Part shown: positions 54,216 through 64,000 of the stretch, piece by piece
Layout: the number at the start of each line of letters is the position of its first letter
Numbering within the stretch: position 1 is the first letter of the stretch
NCBI RefSeq assembly: GCF_004363235.1
Contig: NZ_SNYW01000006.1
Location: 682,001-746,000, forward strand
Source of the DNA: Dongia mobilis
GTDB lineage: Bacteria > Pseudomonadota > Alphaproteobacteria > Dongiales > Dongiaceae
Length of the DNA stretch: 64,000 nt
Direction: 5' to 3'
The notes under the pieces: model-generated
Told to the model about the DNA's origin: nothing
The model's input: the letters and a program-made list of their open reading frames with translations, nothing else
Database searches by the model: none
Translations under genes and position numbers: made by a program

Positions 54216-54569
54216 ATGAGCGCGAAATTGATCCGATTCGGCAGCAACCCGCCACCGGTGGAGACGGGAGAGCCTGGCAACATCGTCGCCGGCCAGCCGA
54301 AGACCAAGCTGCAGAACTACTATACCGACCCGACCGGGCAGTTCTTCTCGGGCATCTGGGAATGCAGCCCCGGCAAGTGGCGCGTGAATTACGGCGAGGA
54401 GGAATTCTGCGCCATCCTTTCAGGCAAGGCGATCCTGACCGACAGCGATGGCCACGCCGAGACCTTTGCGGCCGGCGACGCCTTCATCATCCCCAAGGGC
54501 TTCACCGGTACCTGGGAGACCGTCGAGGCAGTCCGCAAATGGTACGCGATCTTCGAGCCGAAATCCTGA
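54216..54569 (+). CDS. Small cupin protein (DUF861 type)
   Basis: 117 residues from ATG 54216 with AAGGGGAA upstream. The cupin_3/DUF861 pattern is visible: FSGIWECSPGKWRVNYGEEEFCAILSGKAIL then FAAGDAFIIPKGFTGTWETVEAVRKWYAIFE. It binds a small ligand or metal. Members are related to (S)-ureidoglycine aminohydrolase and EutQ. The receiver-EAL gene follows 52 bases later. Confidence 0.85.
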   Translation: MSAKLIRFGSNPPPVETGEPGNIVAGQPKTKLQNYYTDPTGQFFSGIWECSPGKWRVNYGEEEFCAILSGKAILTDSDGHAETFAAGDAFIIPKGFTGTWETVEAVRKWYAIFEPKS

Positions 54570-54621
54570 GCGCGATGCGGGCCGCGACCGGCGCTGCGCC
54601 GCAACGGAGGCCACGGTCGCG

Positions 54622-55806
54622 ATGCGCGTGATGGTCGTCGACGGACAGGTCGTGCCGCGCCGCATGGCGGCAAAATTGATCCGCGATTGCGGTGTCGCCG
54701 ACGTGCTGGAAGCGGAAAGCGGCGACCAGGCGCTGGCTATGCTCGCCAAGGATGCGGCGATCGACCTGGTCGTCACCGATATCCGCCTCGAGGGCATGGA
54801 CGGGGTCACCTTCGTTCGCCGGATCGCGGAGCAGAGCCTGGCGACGCATCTGCTGCTAATCAGCAATGTCGACGAGCCTCTGGCGCGCACGGTCATGGCG
54901 CTGGCGCGCAGCCTCAACCTCGACGCCGCCGGCCATATCCGCAAGCCGGCGACGCCGGAGACGCTGCGCGCCTGCGTGCAGCGTCTGCTTGTGCGTCGCG
55001 CGGCGTCGCCGATCCTGGGTGCGCGGGCGATCCACGTCACCGCCGAGGAACTGCGCCAGGCCATCGCGTTGCGGCAATTCGTCCCCTATTTCCAGCCACG
55101 TTTGCGCGGCGCCGACGGCAGCCTCACTGCGGTCGAGGCACTGATCCGCTGGCAGCACCCGCAACGCGGCCTCATTCCGCCCGGCGCCTTCATCCCGCTG
55201 GCCGATTCAGCCGGACTCATCGACGGCATCACCGGCCTGGTTCTGGAAATGTCGCTGGCCTGGGCGCGGCGCTGGCACGAGGCGGGCGTCGCCCCCAGCA
55301 TCTCGGTCAACCTGACCGAAACCGCCCTGAAGAACGCGCATCTGCCGAACGAGCTTTTGGCCCTGGCCGACGAATACGGCATTCCGCCAGCGCGCATCCT
55401 GCTGGAAGTGACCGAGAGCGACGCCATCACCGAGGCACCCGCCGCGCTGGAGACGCTGGCGCGGCTGCGCCTGATGGAGTTCGGTCTGTCGATCGACGAT
55501 TTCGGCACCGGCGTTGCGACCCCGGACCAACTGGCCGCGGTGCCCTTTACCGAGGCCAAGATCGACCAGTCGCTGGTTACCGGCGTGTCCGACCAGCCGC
55601 AATATGTCGGCGTCCTCGCGCAGACCCTGCGCCAGGCGCGCGATCTCGGCCTCAAGACCGTGGCCGAGGGGGTCGAGAGCAAGGCTGATTGGGAATTGCT
55701 GAACGAACTCGGCTGCGACGAAATGCAGGGCTTTTACGTCGCGCGACCGATGCCGGGCGAGGAGATCGAGGGCTGGGCCCTCGGCTGGCATCGCCAGCCG
55801 CTCTAA
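54622..55806 (+). CDS. Response regulator with EAL (cyclic di-GMP phosphodiesterase) domain
   Basis: 394 residues. The receiver domain (1-120) has the phosphorylated Asp53 in VVTDIRLEGMDG and a lysine in IRKPATP. The EAL domain (about 150-394) carries EALIRW, SVNLTETAL, LLEVTESDAIT, SIDDFGTG, AKIDQSL, VAEGVES and MQGFYVARP, so the acidic catalytic set is complete. The loop after DDFGTG is VATPDQL in place of the usual YSSLSYL, which may alter dimer-dependent control. GGAGG precedes the ATG. No sensor kinase is adjacent. Confidence 0.92.
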   Translation: MRVMVVDGQVVPRRMAAKLIRDCGVADVLEAESGDQALAMLAKDAAIDLVVTDIRLEGMDGVTFVRRIAEQSLATHLLLISNVDEPLARTVMALARSLNLDAAGHIRKPATPETLRACVQRLLVRRAASPILGARAIHVTAEELRQAIALRQFVPYFQPRLRGADGSLTAVEALIRWQHPQRGLIPPGAFIPLADSAGLIDGITGLVLEMSLAWARRWHEAGVAPSISVNLTETALKNAHLPNELLALADEYGIPPARILLEVTESDAITEAPAALETLARLRLMEFGLSIDDFGTGVATPDQLAAVPFTEAKIDQSLVTGVSDQPQYVGVLAQTLRQARDLGLKTVAEGVESKADWELLNELGCDEMQGFYVARPMPGEEIEGWALGWHRQPL

Positions 55807-55838
55807 AGGGTGCTGGCATCGCCAGCCGCGCCGGCGTT

Positions 55839-56204
55839 TCAGTGCTCGCGATTGGCGCAGAAGATCGCGGCCATCACCGCCCCCTTGATATAGGGCAACA
55901 GGCCCAGCGTCATGGCCAGTGTCAGGGGCAGCCAGATGGCAAGCTGCACCCAGGTCGGCGGGTGCGCATAACTTTCCAGTGCCAGCAAGCCGCTTACGAC
56001 TACATGGCCGACGATGGCGATGGTGAAATAGGCCGGCGCGTCATCGGCGCGCAAGGGTTCGAAGGGCAGGGTGCATTTGGCGCAGGAATCGGCGATCGAC
56101 AGATAGCCGCGGAACATGGCGCCGGAGCCGCAGCGCGGGCAGCAGCGGCGCCAGCCGCGCAGGAGTGCCGTCGTCAGGCTGGGATGGTTGGTGGCTTCGC
56201 TCAT
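55839..56204 (-). CDS. DUF983-family membrane protein
   Basis: 121 residues from ATG 56204. It has the zinc-ribbon-like cysteine pairs CPRCGSG and CAKC typical of DUF983, then two hydrophobic helices (YFTIAIVGHVVVSGLLAL, LAIWLPLTLAMTLGLLPYIKG). This family is common beside cytochrome oxidase genes in alphaproteobacteria, but no such genes are here. Its function is not known to me. Confidence 0.87.
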   Translation of the reverse strand: MSEATNHPSLTTALLRGWRRCCPRCGSGAMFRGYLSIADSCAKCTLPFEPLRADDAPAYFTIAIVGHVVVSGLLALESYAHPPTWVQLAIWLPLTLAMTLGLLPYIKGAVMAAIFCANREH

Positions 56205-56294
56205 CGTCACGTTTTCCGCTCTCCGGGCAATCTGCCACAATAAGCCGGTCCGACCACCCTTTGCCTATGCGTCGCAATGTCGCCGGGTGGCGCC

Positions 56295-57389
56295 TCAGTT
56301 CCGCTCCAGCATGTCGTTGAAATCGGTGCGCGCCTTGTCGAAATGCTCAGCCCACCAGTGGCTGTCGGCGACCACCTGCTGTGCCAGATTGCCAGGCTGC
56401 GTCGGGTCGTAATCGCGCAGCCGCTGCGGCATCGCCGCCGTCGCCGCGGGGTTCGCCGGGCCGACGCCGCGCAGGCGGGCGAACTCGATCTGCCGGCCGG
56501 GGTCCTGCATATGTGCGATCAATCTGAAGGCGTCATTGCCACCGGGATTGCCCTTCGGCACCACCCAGCAGCCGGGATAGAGAATGCCGCCAGCCCAGGT
56601 GAAGGCGATCTTGCCCTCGCTTTCCCTGGCCAGCGCCGTCGCCCGCGTGTGCCAGATGCAGGCCATGGAGATTGTCTTGTCGCGGAACATCTGCTCGACC
56701 TGGTCGCCGCCTTCCCACAATTGCAGGAGCGGCTTCAGCCGGGCGAGGCGGGTGACCGCGCGGCCGATGTCGATCGGATAGGGGTTGGTCAGGCCGTCAC
56801 CCTCGGCCATCATCGCCGCCTCGAAGCCGCCATTCATCCAGCGATAGACGGCCCGCCCGCCGGGAAATGCCCGGGTATCGAAGAAGTCGCGCCAGGTCAT
56901 CGGCGGCCGGGCGGCGAAACGCTCGCTGTCGAAGGCGAGGACGTAGGAATAGGTATAGCCGCAGGCGCCATGGCTGAAGTTGAAGGGCGGCATGATTCCG
57001 CCGGCATCGACGGTGCGATAGTCGACGGCGCTGAGATGGCCGGACTGGCCGAGGCGGATGGCGGTGAAACCGTCGGCGTCGCAGACGTCCCAGGCGACAT
57101 TGCCGGAATCGACCATGGCGCGGATTGCCCCTTCGGCCGGGCCGGTGCCGTCGAACAGCACCGGCGTACCGGTCTCGGCCGAATAACTCCTGGCGAAGGC
57201 CTGGGTCAGGCTTTTGATCTCGTCGCCACCCCAACTGGCAAAGACCAGTTCCTTGGCCTGGGCGGCGGCGGAGTACGGCAAGGACGATGCCGCCACGCCG
57301 GTGCCGATGGCGGCCAGGAAGCGGCGCCGCGACCAGCCCTGCCGGCGGGCGAGATCGATGGCGTCGGAGAGAAACGGCGAAAGCGGCAT
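56295..57389 (-). CDS. Tat-exported extracellular solute-binding protein (PotD-like)
   Basis: 364 residues from ATG 57389. The N-terminus has a twin-arginine signal (SRRRFLAAIGTGVAASSLP). The mature protein resembles the spermidine/putrescine binding type (LVFASWGGDEIKSLTQAFARSY, YTYSYVLAFDSERFAARPPMTW, CIWHTRATALA, YPGCWVVPKGNPGGNDAFRLIAHM). It would bind a polyamine or similar cation in the periplasm. No permease or ATPase gene is next to it, so it is an orphan in this window. A 10-bp hairpin separates it from mmsA. Confidence 0.85.
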   Translation of the reverse strand: MPLSPFLSDAIDLARRQGWSRRRFLAAIGTGVAASSLPYSAAAQAKELVFASWGGDEIKSLTQAFARSYSAETGTPVLFDGTGPAEGAIRAMVDSGNVAWDVCDADGFTAIRLGQSGHLSAVDYRTVDAGGIMPPFNFSHGACGYTYSYVLAFDSERFAARPPMTWRDFFDTRAFPGGRAVYRWMNGGFEAAMMAEGDGLTNPYPIDIGRAVTRLARLKPLLQLWEGGDQVEQMFRDKTISMACIWHTRATALARESEGKIAFTWAGGILYPGCWVVPKGNPGGNDAFRLIAHMQDPGRQIEFARLRGVGPANPAATAAMPQRLRDYDPTQPGNLAQQVVADSHWWAEHFDKARTDFNDMLERN

Positions 57390-57410
57390 GGGCGGGCCCG
57401 AAGCGAAACG

Positions 57411-57435
57411 ACCGGATCGGTGTAGCCGATCCGGT
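57411..57435 (-). terminator. Hairpin between mmsA and the binding-protein gene
   Basis: ACCGGATCGG (57,411-57,420) pairs perfectly with CCGATCCGGT (57,426-57,435) around a 5-base loop. On the minus strand it follows mmsA by 44 bases and precedes the binding-protein gene, so it can end the mmsA transcript. Confidence 0.55.
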
Positions 57436-57478
57436 CGCCGAATCAAACGATGATCCGCAATGCCTGCTTTACCGGTGC

Positions 57479-58975
<1,497 letters not shown>

Positions 58976-59084
58976 GTGCTGCTCTCTCCCCGCACGGTCA
59001 GTGTTGCGGCCCGTTCCGGGGCCGGTCCAGAAGATTGGCGCATATAAAAGCAGGGCTGAGAGATGGTCAAGATGTTAATCAGAA

Positions 59085-59102
59085 TGATCAATATATTGAT
59101 CA
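59085..59102. promoter_or_regulatory. 18-bp perfect palindrome upstream of mmsA
   Basis: TGATCAATATATTGATCA equals its own reverse complement and sits in an AT-rich stretch, 110 bases upstream of the mmsA start. A related TTAATCAGAATGATCA stretch abuts it. An operator for a regulator of mmsA (for example GntR or IclR type) is likely. Confidence 0.6.
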
Positions 59103-59320
59103 AATGAAGCTGTCGGACAGCGGGAGAGGTGCTGGATGTGAAGGAACAACTGCGCCGAGGAAAACGCGCAAACCGTCACCCCCGCACGGCCACCGCCTGA
59201 CAGCGAATCGTCAGTCGATGGCGGGCAATAATCCCGCCCTGCTCACCGACAGGTTTGCGGTCGCCAAGGCTGGCCGCCCCGTGTCAATCTGCGACCCCAA
59301 CACACAAGGCCGGCTTCTTG

Positions 59321-61117
59321 ATGAAACGCGCGTTATCACCCGGAATTACCTCGCTGTTTCTGGGCGTCACCTTGCTGCTGGCAGCCTATGCCATCCTTGC
59401 GATGCAGGTGCCGGCCAGCCAATGGGCGCTGGATTTCCTGAGCGGCATGGTCGCGGCGGTGACTGCCGTCATGATCGCCGGTCGACTGGCGCTCCACCTG
59501 CCCAGCGCTGCGGCGCGCTATCAATGGCTTGCCGTGCTGGCGCTGATGGTGCTGGTGAGCGTGGGCGAGTTCGTGGAGCCGGGTCTCAGCGCCTCGCAGA
59601 CTGACGGCTGGGTCGGCTACCTGCTGCTGGCGGCCGCCCTCGGCATCGTCCTGCTAACCGGGCGCTTCGATCCGGTGCCGCGCGCGTCACAGCGCGCCAT
59701 GTGGCTGGGCCTGATGCTGCAATTGGGCAGCGTGCTGGCGGATCTGCTGCGCGAGCAGCCGGACACCATCTTCGGTCCCATCGACGGGTCCGAGATCGCC
59801 GATCTGGCCCTGCTACTGGCCCTGCAATGCTATCTGGTGGCCGCCGTCCTCTTCATAGCCTATCTGCGCCGGCAGATGTTCGTGGTGCGCCGATCGCCGA
59901 GCGACGTCGGCGACGTTGCCCGCTATCTGTTCGCGACTTCGCGGCTGTTCCACAAGCAGCGTTATCCGCGCATCGGCAATTTCGTTGTACCGGGCGGGTC
60001 GATCGGTCTTGGTGTCGCCCGCTTCTTCTACTGGTATCCCCAGTTGGCGCCGCTGGTGCGGGCGCGGTTCGGCCGTGGCCTCTTCGCGCAGTTCATCGAT
60101 CTATGCGCCATCGGCTTCCGCCACGGCCTCGACGCTCAGGCCTATTACATGCTCCAGCTCTATCAGCCGGGTCCGCGATCGCGCGCCTCCGGGTTCATGA
60201 CTCGATACGAAACCAAGAACGGCCTGTTCAAGGTGCTGAACCGGCAACTGCTGAAATACGGCAAGCGCACGCCACTGGGCGACAAGCACGCCATGCAGCA
60301 GTTCTGTGAGGCACATGATATTCCAATCGTGCCGACGCTGGTCTATGCGGCCGATGGCGTGCTCGACATCCGCGACGTCCGGCCGGATGCGCTTGCCCGC
60401 GACCTGTTCGTGAAACCGCAGCAGCTCAAGGGCGCGCGCGGGACCGAGCTCGTGCGGTTTGTCGACGGCTACTACGTCATGGAGGATGGTGCGCGCCTCA
60501 GTCGGGCGGAATTGCTCGATCACGTCGCCCGCCGGTCGCGCGAAGCGGCACTGCTGGTGCAGCCGCGTCTGCTGCCGCATCCGGCGCTGGCCGGCATGGT
60601 CGGCCAATCGCTGCCGCCGCTGCGGGTGATTACCTGCCTTGATGAGCGCGACGAACCGGTGGTGACCCATGGCATGCTGCGGGTGCTGTGCAAACTGGAA
60701 CCCGATTGGTCGCTCGATCTCGAACTGGGGGCCCCGGTCGATCTGGCGACCGGCCGGATCGGCGAGATGACAGGAGACAAGCCGGAGATGGCGTTCGACT
60801 GGCACGCGAGGCATCCGGTGACCGGCGCTCCGGTCAGCGGCGTCATTTTGCCCTTCTGGCAGGAGGCCTGTGCGATCGCGCGGGCGGCGCACCGGCATTG
60901 CCCGGACCGCCTGGTGATCGGCTGGGACATCGCGATCACGCCCGAAGGCGCGCTGATGCTGGAGGGCAATTCCTACGCCGACGTCGATTTTCCGCAGCGC
61001 GTGCATCGTTGCCCGATCGGCGATTCGCCGCTGGGGCCGCTGCTGTTCCATCGCATCGCCGATCTGGAGGATCGCATCGCCAGGGGTACCCTGCGGCGCA
61101 GCGGGCAAAGCAAGTGA
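59321..61117 (+). CDS. Membrane protein with C-terminal ATP-grasp (sugar-transfer-associated) domain
   Basis: 598 residues from ATG 59321. The first 190 residues hold about six hydrophobic helices (ITSLFLGVTLLLAAYAILAM through LALLLALQCYLVAAVLFIAYLRR). From about 290 the protein is an ATP-grasp, with FMTRYETKNGLFKVLNRQL, LFVKPQQLKGARGTELVRF (the P-loop lysines), LPPLRVITCLDE and the metal-binding LEGNSYADVDFPQR. Relatives are annotated as sugar-transfer-associated ATP-grasp proteins. It probably activates a carboxylate to join it to a sugar or amine, perhaps on an envelope polymer. The acyltransferase gene follows after 64 bases. Confidence 0.75.
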   Translation: MKRALSPGITSLFLGVTLLLAAYAILAMQVPASQWALDFLSGMVAAVTAVMIAGRLALHLPSAAARYQWLAVLALMVLVSVGEFVEPGLSASQTDGWVGYLLLAAALGIVLLTGRFDPVPRASQRAMWLGLMLQLGSVLADLLREQPDTIFGPIDGSEIADLALLLALQCYLVAAVLFIAYLRRQMFVVRRSPSDVGDVARYLFATSRLFHKQRYPRIGNFVVPGGSIGLGVARFFYWYPQLAPLVRARFGRGLFAQFIDLCAIGFRHGLDAQAYYMLQLYQPGPRSRASGFMTRYETKNGLFKVLNRQLLKYGKRTPLGDKHAMQQFCEAHDIPIVPTLVYAADGVLDIRDVRPDALARDLFVKPQQLKGARGTELVRFVDGYYVMEDGARLSRAELLDHVARRSREAALLVQPRLLPHPALAGMVGQSLPPLRVITCLDERDEPVVTHGMLRVLCKLEPDWSLDLELGAPVDLATGRIGEMTGDKPEMAFDWHARHPVTGAPVSGVILPFWQEACAIARAAHRHCPDRLVIGWDIAITPEGALMLEGNSYADVDFPQRVHRCPIGDSPLGPLLFHRIADLEDRIARGTLRRSGQSK

Positions 61118-61181
61118 ATCCGTGCTAGGCTGAGCCGCGCAGCGCGACGCTGCGGAACATCGGACGAGAACGCCGCCAATC

Positions 61182-62210
61182 ATGCCGAACGACCAACCCA
61201 CGCCCGCCTCACCCGACCAGGTTGCGTCGACGCCGGCTGCTTCGGGCGATGCCGCCGGACGCGTGGTCCATCGCGGCCGCAAGGTGTTCGCCCGCGAATC
61301 ATGGAATGGGTCGGATGTCGTGACCGTGCTGGGATTGGCTGCCCTGCTGCTGCCAGCCTGGCTGCTGCCGGAGCGCTGCTGGCACCCGTTCTGGCGGACG
61401 CTGGCGCGCCTGCCGCTCGTCACCAACGGCCGCGCCGCGCGCAAGACGGGTGCCGTCATCGGCAAGGCGCTGGGCAGGAAGGGCTGCGCAGGCATCGCCC
61501 GCGACCTCAAGGCCAATGTTTATGAAATGCGGATGCAGGATCTGCGCAGCTTCCGCCCGGCCATTCTCGGCGGTGGCTGGCGACCGGCCATGTCGTTGGA
61601 GGGCGAGGAACATCTCAAGGCGGCGCTGGCTGGCGGCAAGGGTGCCGTGCTGTGGCTGGCCCCCTTCGTCTTCAACAGCGGGCCGACCAAGATCGTCCTG
61701 CATGAGCGCGGCTATCGCGTGTCGCATCTCAGTTCGCCGCATCACGGTTATTCCGAGACGAAATTCGGTGTGGCCTGGCTCAACAGGGTGCGTTGCCGCT
61801 GGGAGGACCGCTATATCACGGAGCGCGTCGTCTATGACCGCGAGGCGCCGGCCTCGGCCATGCGCCGGCTGATGCGCGCGGTGAAGGGCGGCGACATTGC
61901 CACCATCGTGGCCGCGTCGACGGAAGGCAGCGAACTGATCAAGGCGCCGGTCTTTGGCGGATTTCTGCCGGTGGCCGTGGGGGCGCCGCGCCTCGCCGGC
62001 CTGACCGGTGCGCCATTGCTGCCGGTCTTCACGATGCGCGATCCGGCGCTGGGCTTCCGCATCGTCATCGAGGCGCCGATCGAAATCGCGCCCGGCCTGA
62101 GCGGAGACCAGCGGGTGGTCGCCGCCGCGGCCGAATTCCTGCGCCGGAGTGAACCCTGGGTGCGCCGCTATCCCGAGCAGTGGCGCGCCTGGAGCAAGTG
62201 GCGCGGCTGA
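61182..62210 (+). CDS. Lysophospholipid acyltransferase-family protein (LpxL/HtrB-like)
   Basis: 342 residues. One membrane-embedded segment lies near 60-75 (VLGLAALLLPAWLLPE). The substrate-binding and catalytic pattern of the LPLAT family is suggested by GGKGAVLWLAPFVFNSGPTK (where the usual HxxxxD catalytic pair is not obvious) and TEGSELIKAPVFGGFLPVAVGAPRLAGLTGAPLLPVF. The likely role is acylation of a lipid or envelope glycan. It is probably co-transcribed with the ATP-grasp gene. The exact acceptor is not readable. Confidence 0.65.
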   Translation: MPNDQPTPASPDQVASTPAASGDAAGRVVHRGRKVFARESWNGSDVVTVLGLAALLLPAWLLPERCWHPFWRTLARLPLVTNGRAARKTGAVIGKALGRKGCAGIARDLKANVYEMRMQDLRSFRPAILGGGWRPAMSLEGEEHLKAALAGGKGAVLWLAPFVFNSGPTKIVLHERGYRVSHLSSPHHGYSETKFGVAWLNRVRCRWEDRYITERVVYDREAPASAMRRLMRAVKGGDIATIVAASTEGSELIKAPVFGGFLPVAVGAPRLAGLTGAPLLPVFTMRDPALGFRIVIEAPIEIAPGLSGDQRVVAAAAEFLRRSEPWVRRYPEQWRAWSKWRG

Positions 62211-62228
62211 ATGGAAGGGGGCTCTGCC

Positions 62229-62537
62229 ATGGCAGCAAAATGGGCGAGGTCGGTCCTGGCGGCCGCTTTTATCCTGTCTCTGCATCCCGGCATTGCCCAG
62301 GCTCAGGCTGAGGACGGCACAACCGGCAACGAGGCCGAGCGGCTGATGGGCGAGGGCCTGCAGAAGATCCTGCAGGCCCTCGATCTGCTCCTGAAAACGG
62401 TGCCGCAATATTCGGCGCCCGAAGTGCTGCCCAATGGCGACATCATCATCCGTCGCGTCCATCCCGAGGATGAGGGGGACGAGGAACTGGAAGAGCCGGC
62501 AGAACCGGCGCCCACGGAGGACAGTACCGAGACCTGA
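62229..62537 (+). CDS. Small secreted acidic protein of unknown function
   Basis: 102 residues from ATG 62229, with AAGGGGG upstream. A signal peptide runs MAAKWARSVLAAAFILSLHPGIAQAQA. The mature part has an amphipathic helix (LMGEGLQKILQALDLLLKTV), a conserved-looking APEVLPNGDIIIRRVHPE and a highly acidic tail. Similar small periplasmic proteins occur in other alphaproteobacteria; no function is known to me. It follows the acyltransferase by 18 bases. Confidence 0.7.
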   Translation: MAAKWARSVLAAAFILSLHPGIAQAQAEDGTTGNEAERLMGEGLQKILQALDLLLKTVPQYSAPEVLPNGDIIIRRVHPEDEGDEELEEPAEPAPTEDSTET

Positions 62538-62540
62538 CCC

Positions 62541-62552
62541 CAGGCGCGCCTG
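62541..62552. terminator. Perfect 12-bp palindrome between convergent genes
   Basis: CAGGCGCGCCTG lies in the 16 bases between the stops of the secreted-protein gene and the chemoreceptor gene. It could act as a short bidirectional terminator hairpin; the evidence is position and symmetry only. Confidence 0.35.
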
Positions 62553-62553
62553 C

Positions 62554-64000
62554 CTACATTGCCCGAACGGTGGCGAGGAATCGCTCCACCCGTTCTTCCA
62601 GATTGCCGGCCTGATCCGCCAGGGTCGAGGCCAGTTGCAGCATTTGGCCGGAGGACCGGCCGGTCGATTCCGCGGCATGGGTGACACCGGTGATATTGCC
62701 GGCGACCTCGCGCGTGGCAGCCGATTGCTCCTCGACGGCGCCCGAGATCGAGACACTGATGCCGCTGACGCGCGAGATCACCGCGCCGATCTCGTTGATG
62801 CTGCTGGCGGCGGTCTGGCTGGCTTCCTGGATGCTGCGGATCTGCTGGGAAATCTCCTCGGTGGCTCGTGCCGTCTGGGTGGCAAGCGACTTCACCTCTG
62901 ATGCCACCACGGCAAAGCCCTTGCCGGCCTCGCCAGCCCTGGCCGCCTCGATCGTCGCATTGAGGGCGAGCAGGTTGGTCTGGCCGGCTATGCCATTGAT
63001 CAGTTCTGTCACCGCGCCGATCCGTTCCGCGGCAGTGACGAGCGCCGATACCATCTGCTCGGAATTCCGCGCCTGATCGACGGCACGCCCGACGATGCTG
63101 CCGGATTCGGCAGTCTGCCGGGCAATCTCGCCCACCGACGCGGAAAGCTGCTCGGTGGCGCTCGCGACCGAGTTGGATTGCTGGTTGGTCAGGTCGGCCG
63201 AGGTGGCGAGGTCCTGCGCCGTCAGTTTGACTTGTTCCGCAGCGCCGGCCAGCGACTGGACCAGCGATTTCACATTGGCCTCGAAATCACTGGCAAGTGC
63301 CGCCGTCTGCGCCTTGCGCGGCGACAGGTCGGTGGCAAACTTCACGACCTTGTAGGGTTGGCCCTTGGCATCGAAGATCGGGTTGTAGGAAGCCTCGATC
63401 CAGACTTCCCTGCCACCCTTGCCAAGGCGGCGGAACTGGCCGGCCTGGAACTTGCCGGCCTGCAACGCCAGCCAAAAGCTCCGATACTCCTCGGACTGGC
63501 GATAGGCCGGGTCGGCGAACATGCCGTGATGCTTGCCCTTGATCTCCTCGAGTTCGTAGCCCATCACATCGAGGAAATTCCGGTTGGCATCAATAATGGT
63601 GCCGTCGAGTTGGAACTGGATCACCGCCTGCGATCGGTTGAGTGCCTCGATCTGCCCCTGCAGATCGGCGGCCTGGTTTTTCTTCTGCGTGATGTCGGTG
63701 GCGTATTTCACGATGCTGGTCACCCGGCCGCGCCGGTCGAGGATCGGGTTGTAGCTTGCCTCGATCCAGATCTGCCGGCCGCCCTTGGCGATGCGCGGGA
63801 ATTCGGCGGCCTGGAATTCGCCGCGGCGCAGGCTCTCCCAGAACTGGCGATAGGCATCACTGTCGCGATGGGCCGGCTCGACGAACATTGCGTGATGGCG
63901 GCCGCGGATTTCCTCCAGGCCATAGCCCATCGCTGCCAGGAAATTGGCGTTGGCGTTGAGAATGGTGCCGTCGGGCATGAATTCGATCATCGCCTGGGAG
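62554..64000 (-). CDS. Methyl-accepting chemotaxis protein with tandem PAS domains (runs off window)
   Basis: At least 482 residues; the N-terminus lies beyond base 64,000. Two PAS repeats are visible, each beginning with a PDGT/LDGT-I-x-x-A-N-x-N-F-L motif (for instance [19 protein letters not shown]) and ending WIEASYNPI(L/F)D. A signalling domain follows, with the conserved hairpin [34 protein letters not shown] in parts. No membrane helix is seen, so it is likely a cytoplasmic, PAS-sensing receptor. PAS domains often bind haem or flavin and sense redox. It ends next to the small secreted-protein gene. Confidence 0.92.
   Translation of the reverse strand, partial: SQAMIEFMPDGTILNANANFLAAMGYGLEEIRGRHHAMFVEPAHRDSDAYRQFWESLRRGEFQAAEFPRIAKGGRQIWIEASYNPILDRRGRVTSIVKYATDITQKKNQAADLQGQIEALNRSQAVIQFQLDGTIIDANRNFLDVMGYELEEIKGKHHGMFADPAYRQSEEYRSFWLALQAGKFQAGQFRRLGKGGREVWIEASYNPIFDAKGQPYKVVKFATDLSPRKAQTAALASDFEANVKSLVQSLAGAAEQVKLTAQDLATSADLTNQQSNSVASATEQLSASVGEIARQTAESGSIVGRAVDQARNSEQMVSALVTAAERIGAVTELINGIAGQTNLLALNATIEAARAGEAGKGFAVVASEVKSLATQTARATEEISQQIRSIQEASQTAASSINEIGAVISRVSGISVSISGAVEEQSAATREVAGNITGVTHAAESTGRSSGQMLQLASTLADQAGNLEERVERFLATVRAM

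Noticed and set aside
59085-59102. FNR/FixK box upstream of mmsA
   Set aside because: The palindrome is TGATCA-based with a longer centre and does not fit TTGAT-N4-ATCAA.

Overview
The window is high-GC DNA with densely packed genes, short spacings and many 4-base start/stop overlaps. Gene content (several ABC, sugar-acid and aromatic catabolic genes, MmsA, malate synthase G, DUF983 and DUF3775 proteins, FNR/FixK-type sites) points to a free-living alphaproteobacterium, probably Rhodospirillales. That placement is inferred from protein style and was not tested by a search.

Layout. 1-9.2 kb: the end of a LysR regulator; a dienelactone hydrolase carrying an NTF2-like extension; a fused HpcH/HpaI aldolase-SDR protein; a LivG-F-H-M type ABC transporter; a convergent haloacid dehalogenase; a LivK-type binding protein; and a stand-alone Lrp/AsnC ligand domain. 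9.3-18.6 kb: kynurenine formamidase and kynureninase, an orphan hisI coupled to an FAD oxidoreductase, and an agmatinase-family gene with a highly structured leader, flanked by two EamA exporter paralogues. These are followed by a cupin and a UxaA-family dehydratase. 18.7-29.4 kb: a sugar/sugar-acid catabolic region with a GntR regulator, aldose dehydrogenase, lactonase, FAH hydrolase, PfkB kinase, transaldolase-like protein, DHDPS-family aldolase and malate synthase G. A SulP transporter with an XRE regulator sits inside it. Together these could oxidise an aldose such as L-fucose or D-arabinose to pyruvate plus a two- or three-carbon aldehyde, with glyoxylate entering central metabolism through GlcB.

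29.5-42.2 kb looks like a low-oxygen/stress block. A perfect FNR/FixK palindrome lies between a P-type ATPase and an operon of acetyl-CoA synthetase, E1 alpha, E1 beta, E2, an acyl carrier protein and ChaB. A second perfect palindrome precedes a Lon-like protease plus universal stress protein, and a near match precedes a host-attachment-family protein. 42.3-45.5 kb: a TetR regulator with three matching operators around it and an AhpD-like gene, a uracil-DNA glycosylase-family protein and a phytanoyl-CoA dioxygenase-family protein.

45,498-49,671 is a 4.1-kb genomic island inserted at the 3' end of tRNA-Val(GAC) and bounded by 47-base direct repeats. It holds an OLD-family ATPase/TOPRIM nuclease, a two-helix membrane protein, an AbiTii-domain protein and a decayed tyrosine recombinase. 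This is the best candidate in the window for an undescribed (anti-phage) system. 49.9-64 kb returns to ordinary chromosome: N-formylglutamate amidohydrolase, GNAT, GST, an MFS exporter, a cupin, a receiver-EAL protein, DUF983, a Tat-exported solute-binding protein and MmsA. It ends with a membrane ATP-grasp/acyltransferase pair and a PAS-containing chemoreceptor that runs off the end.
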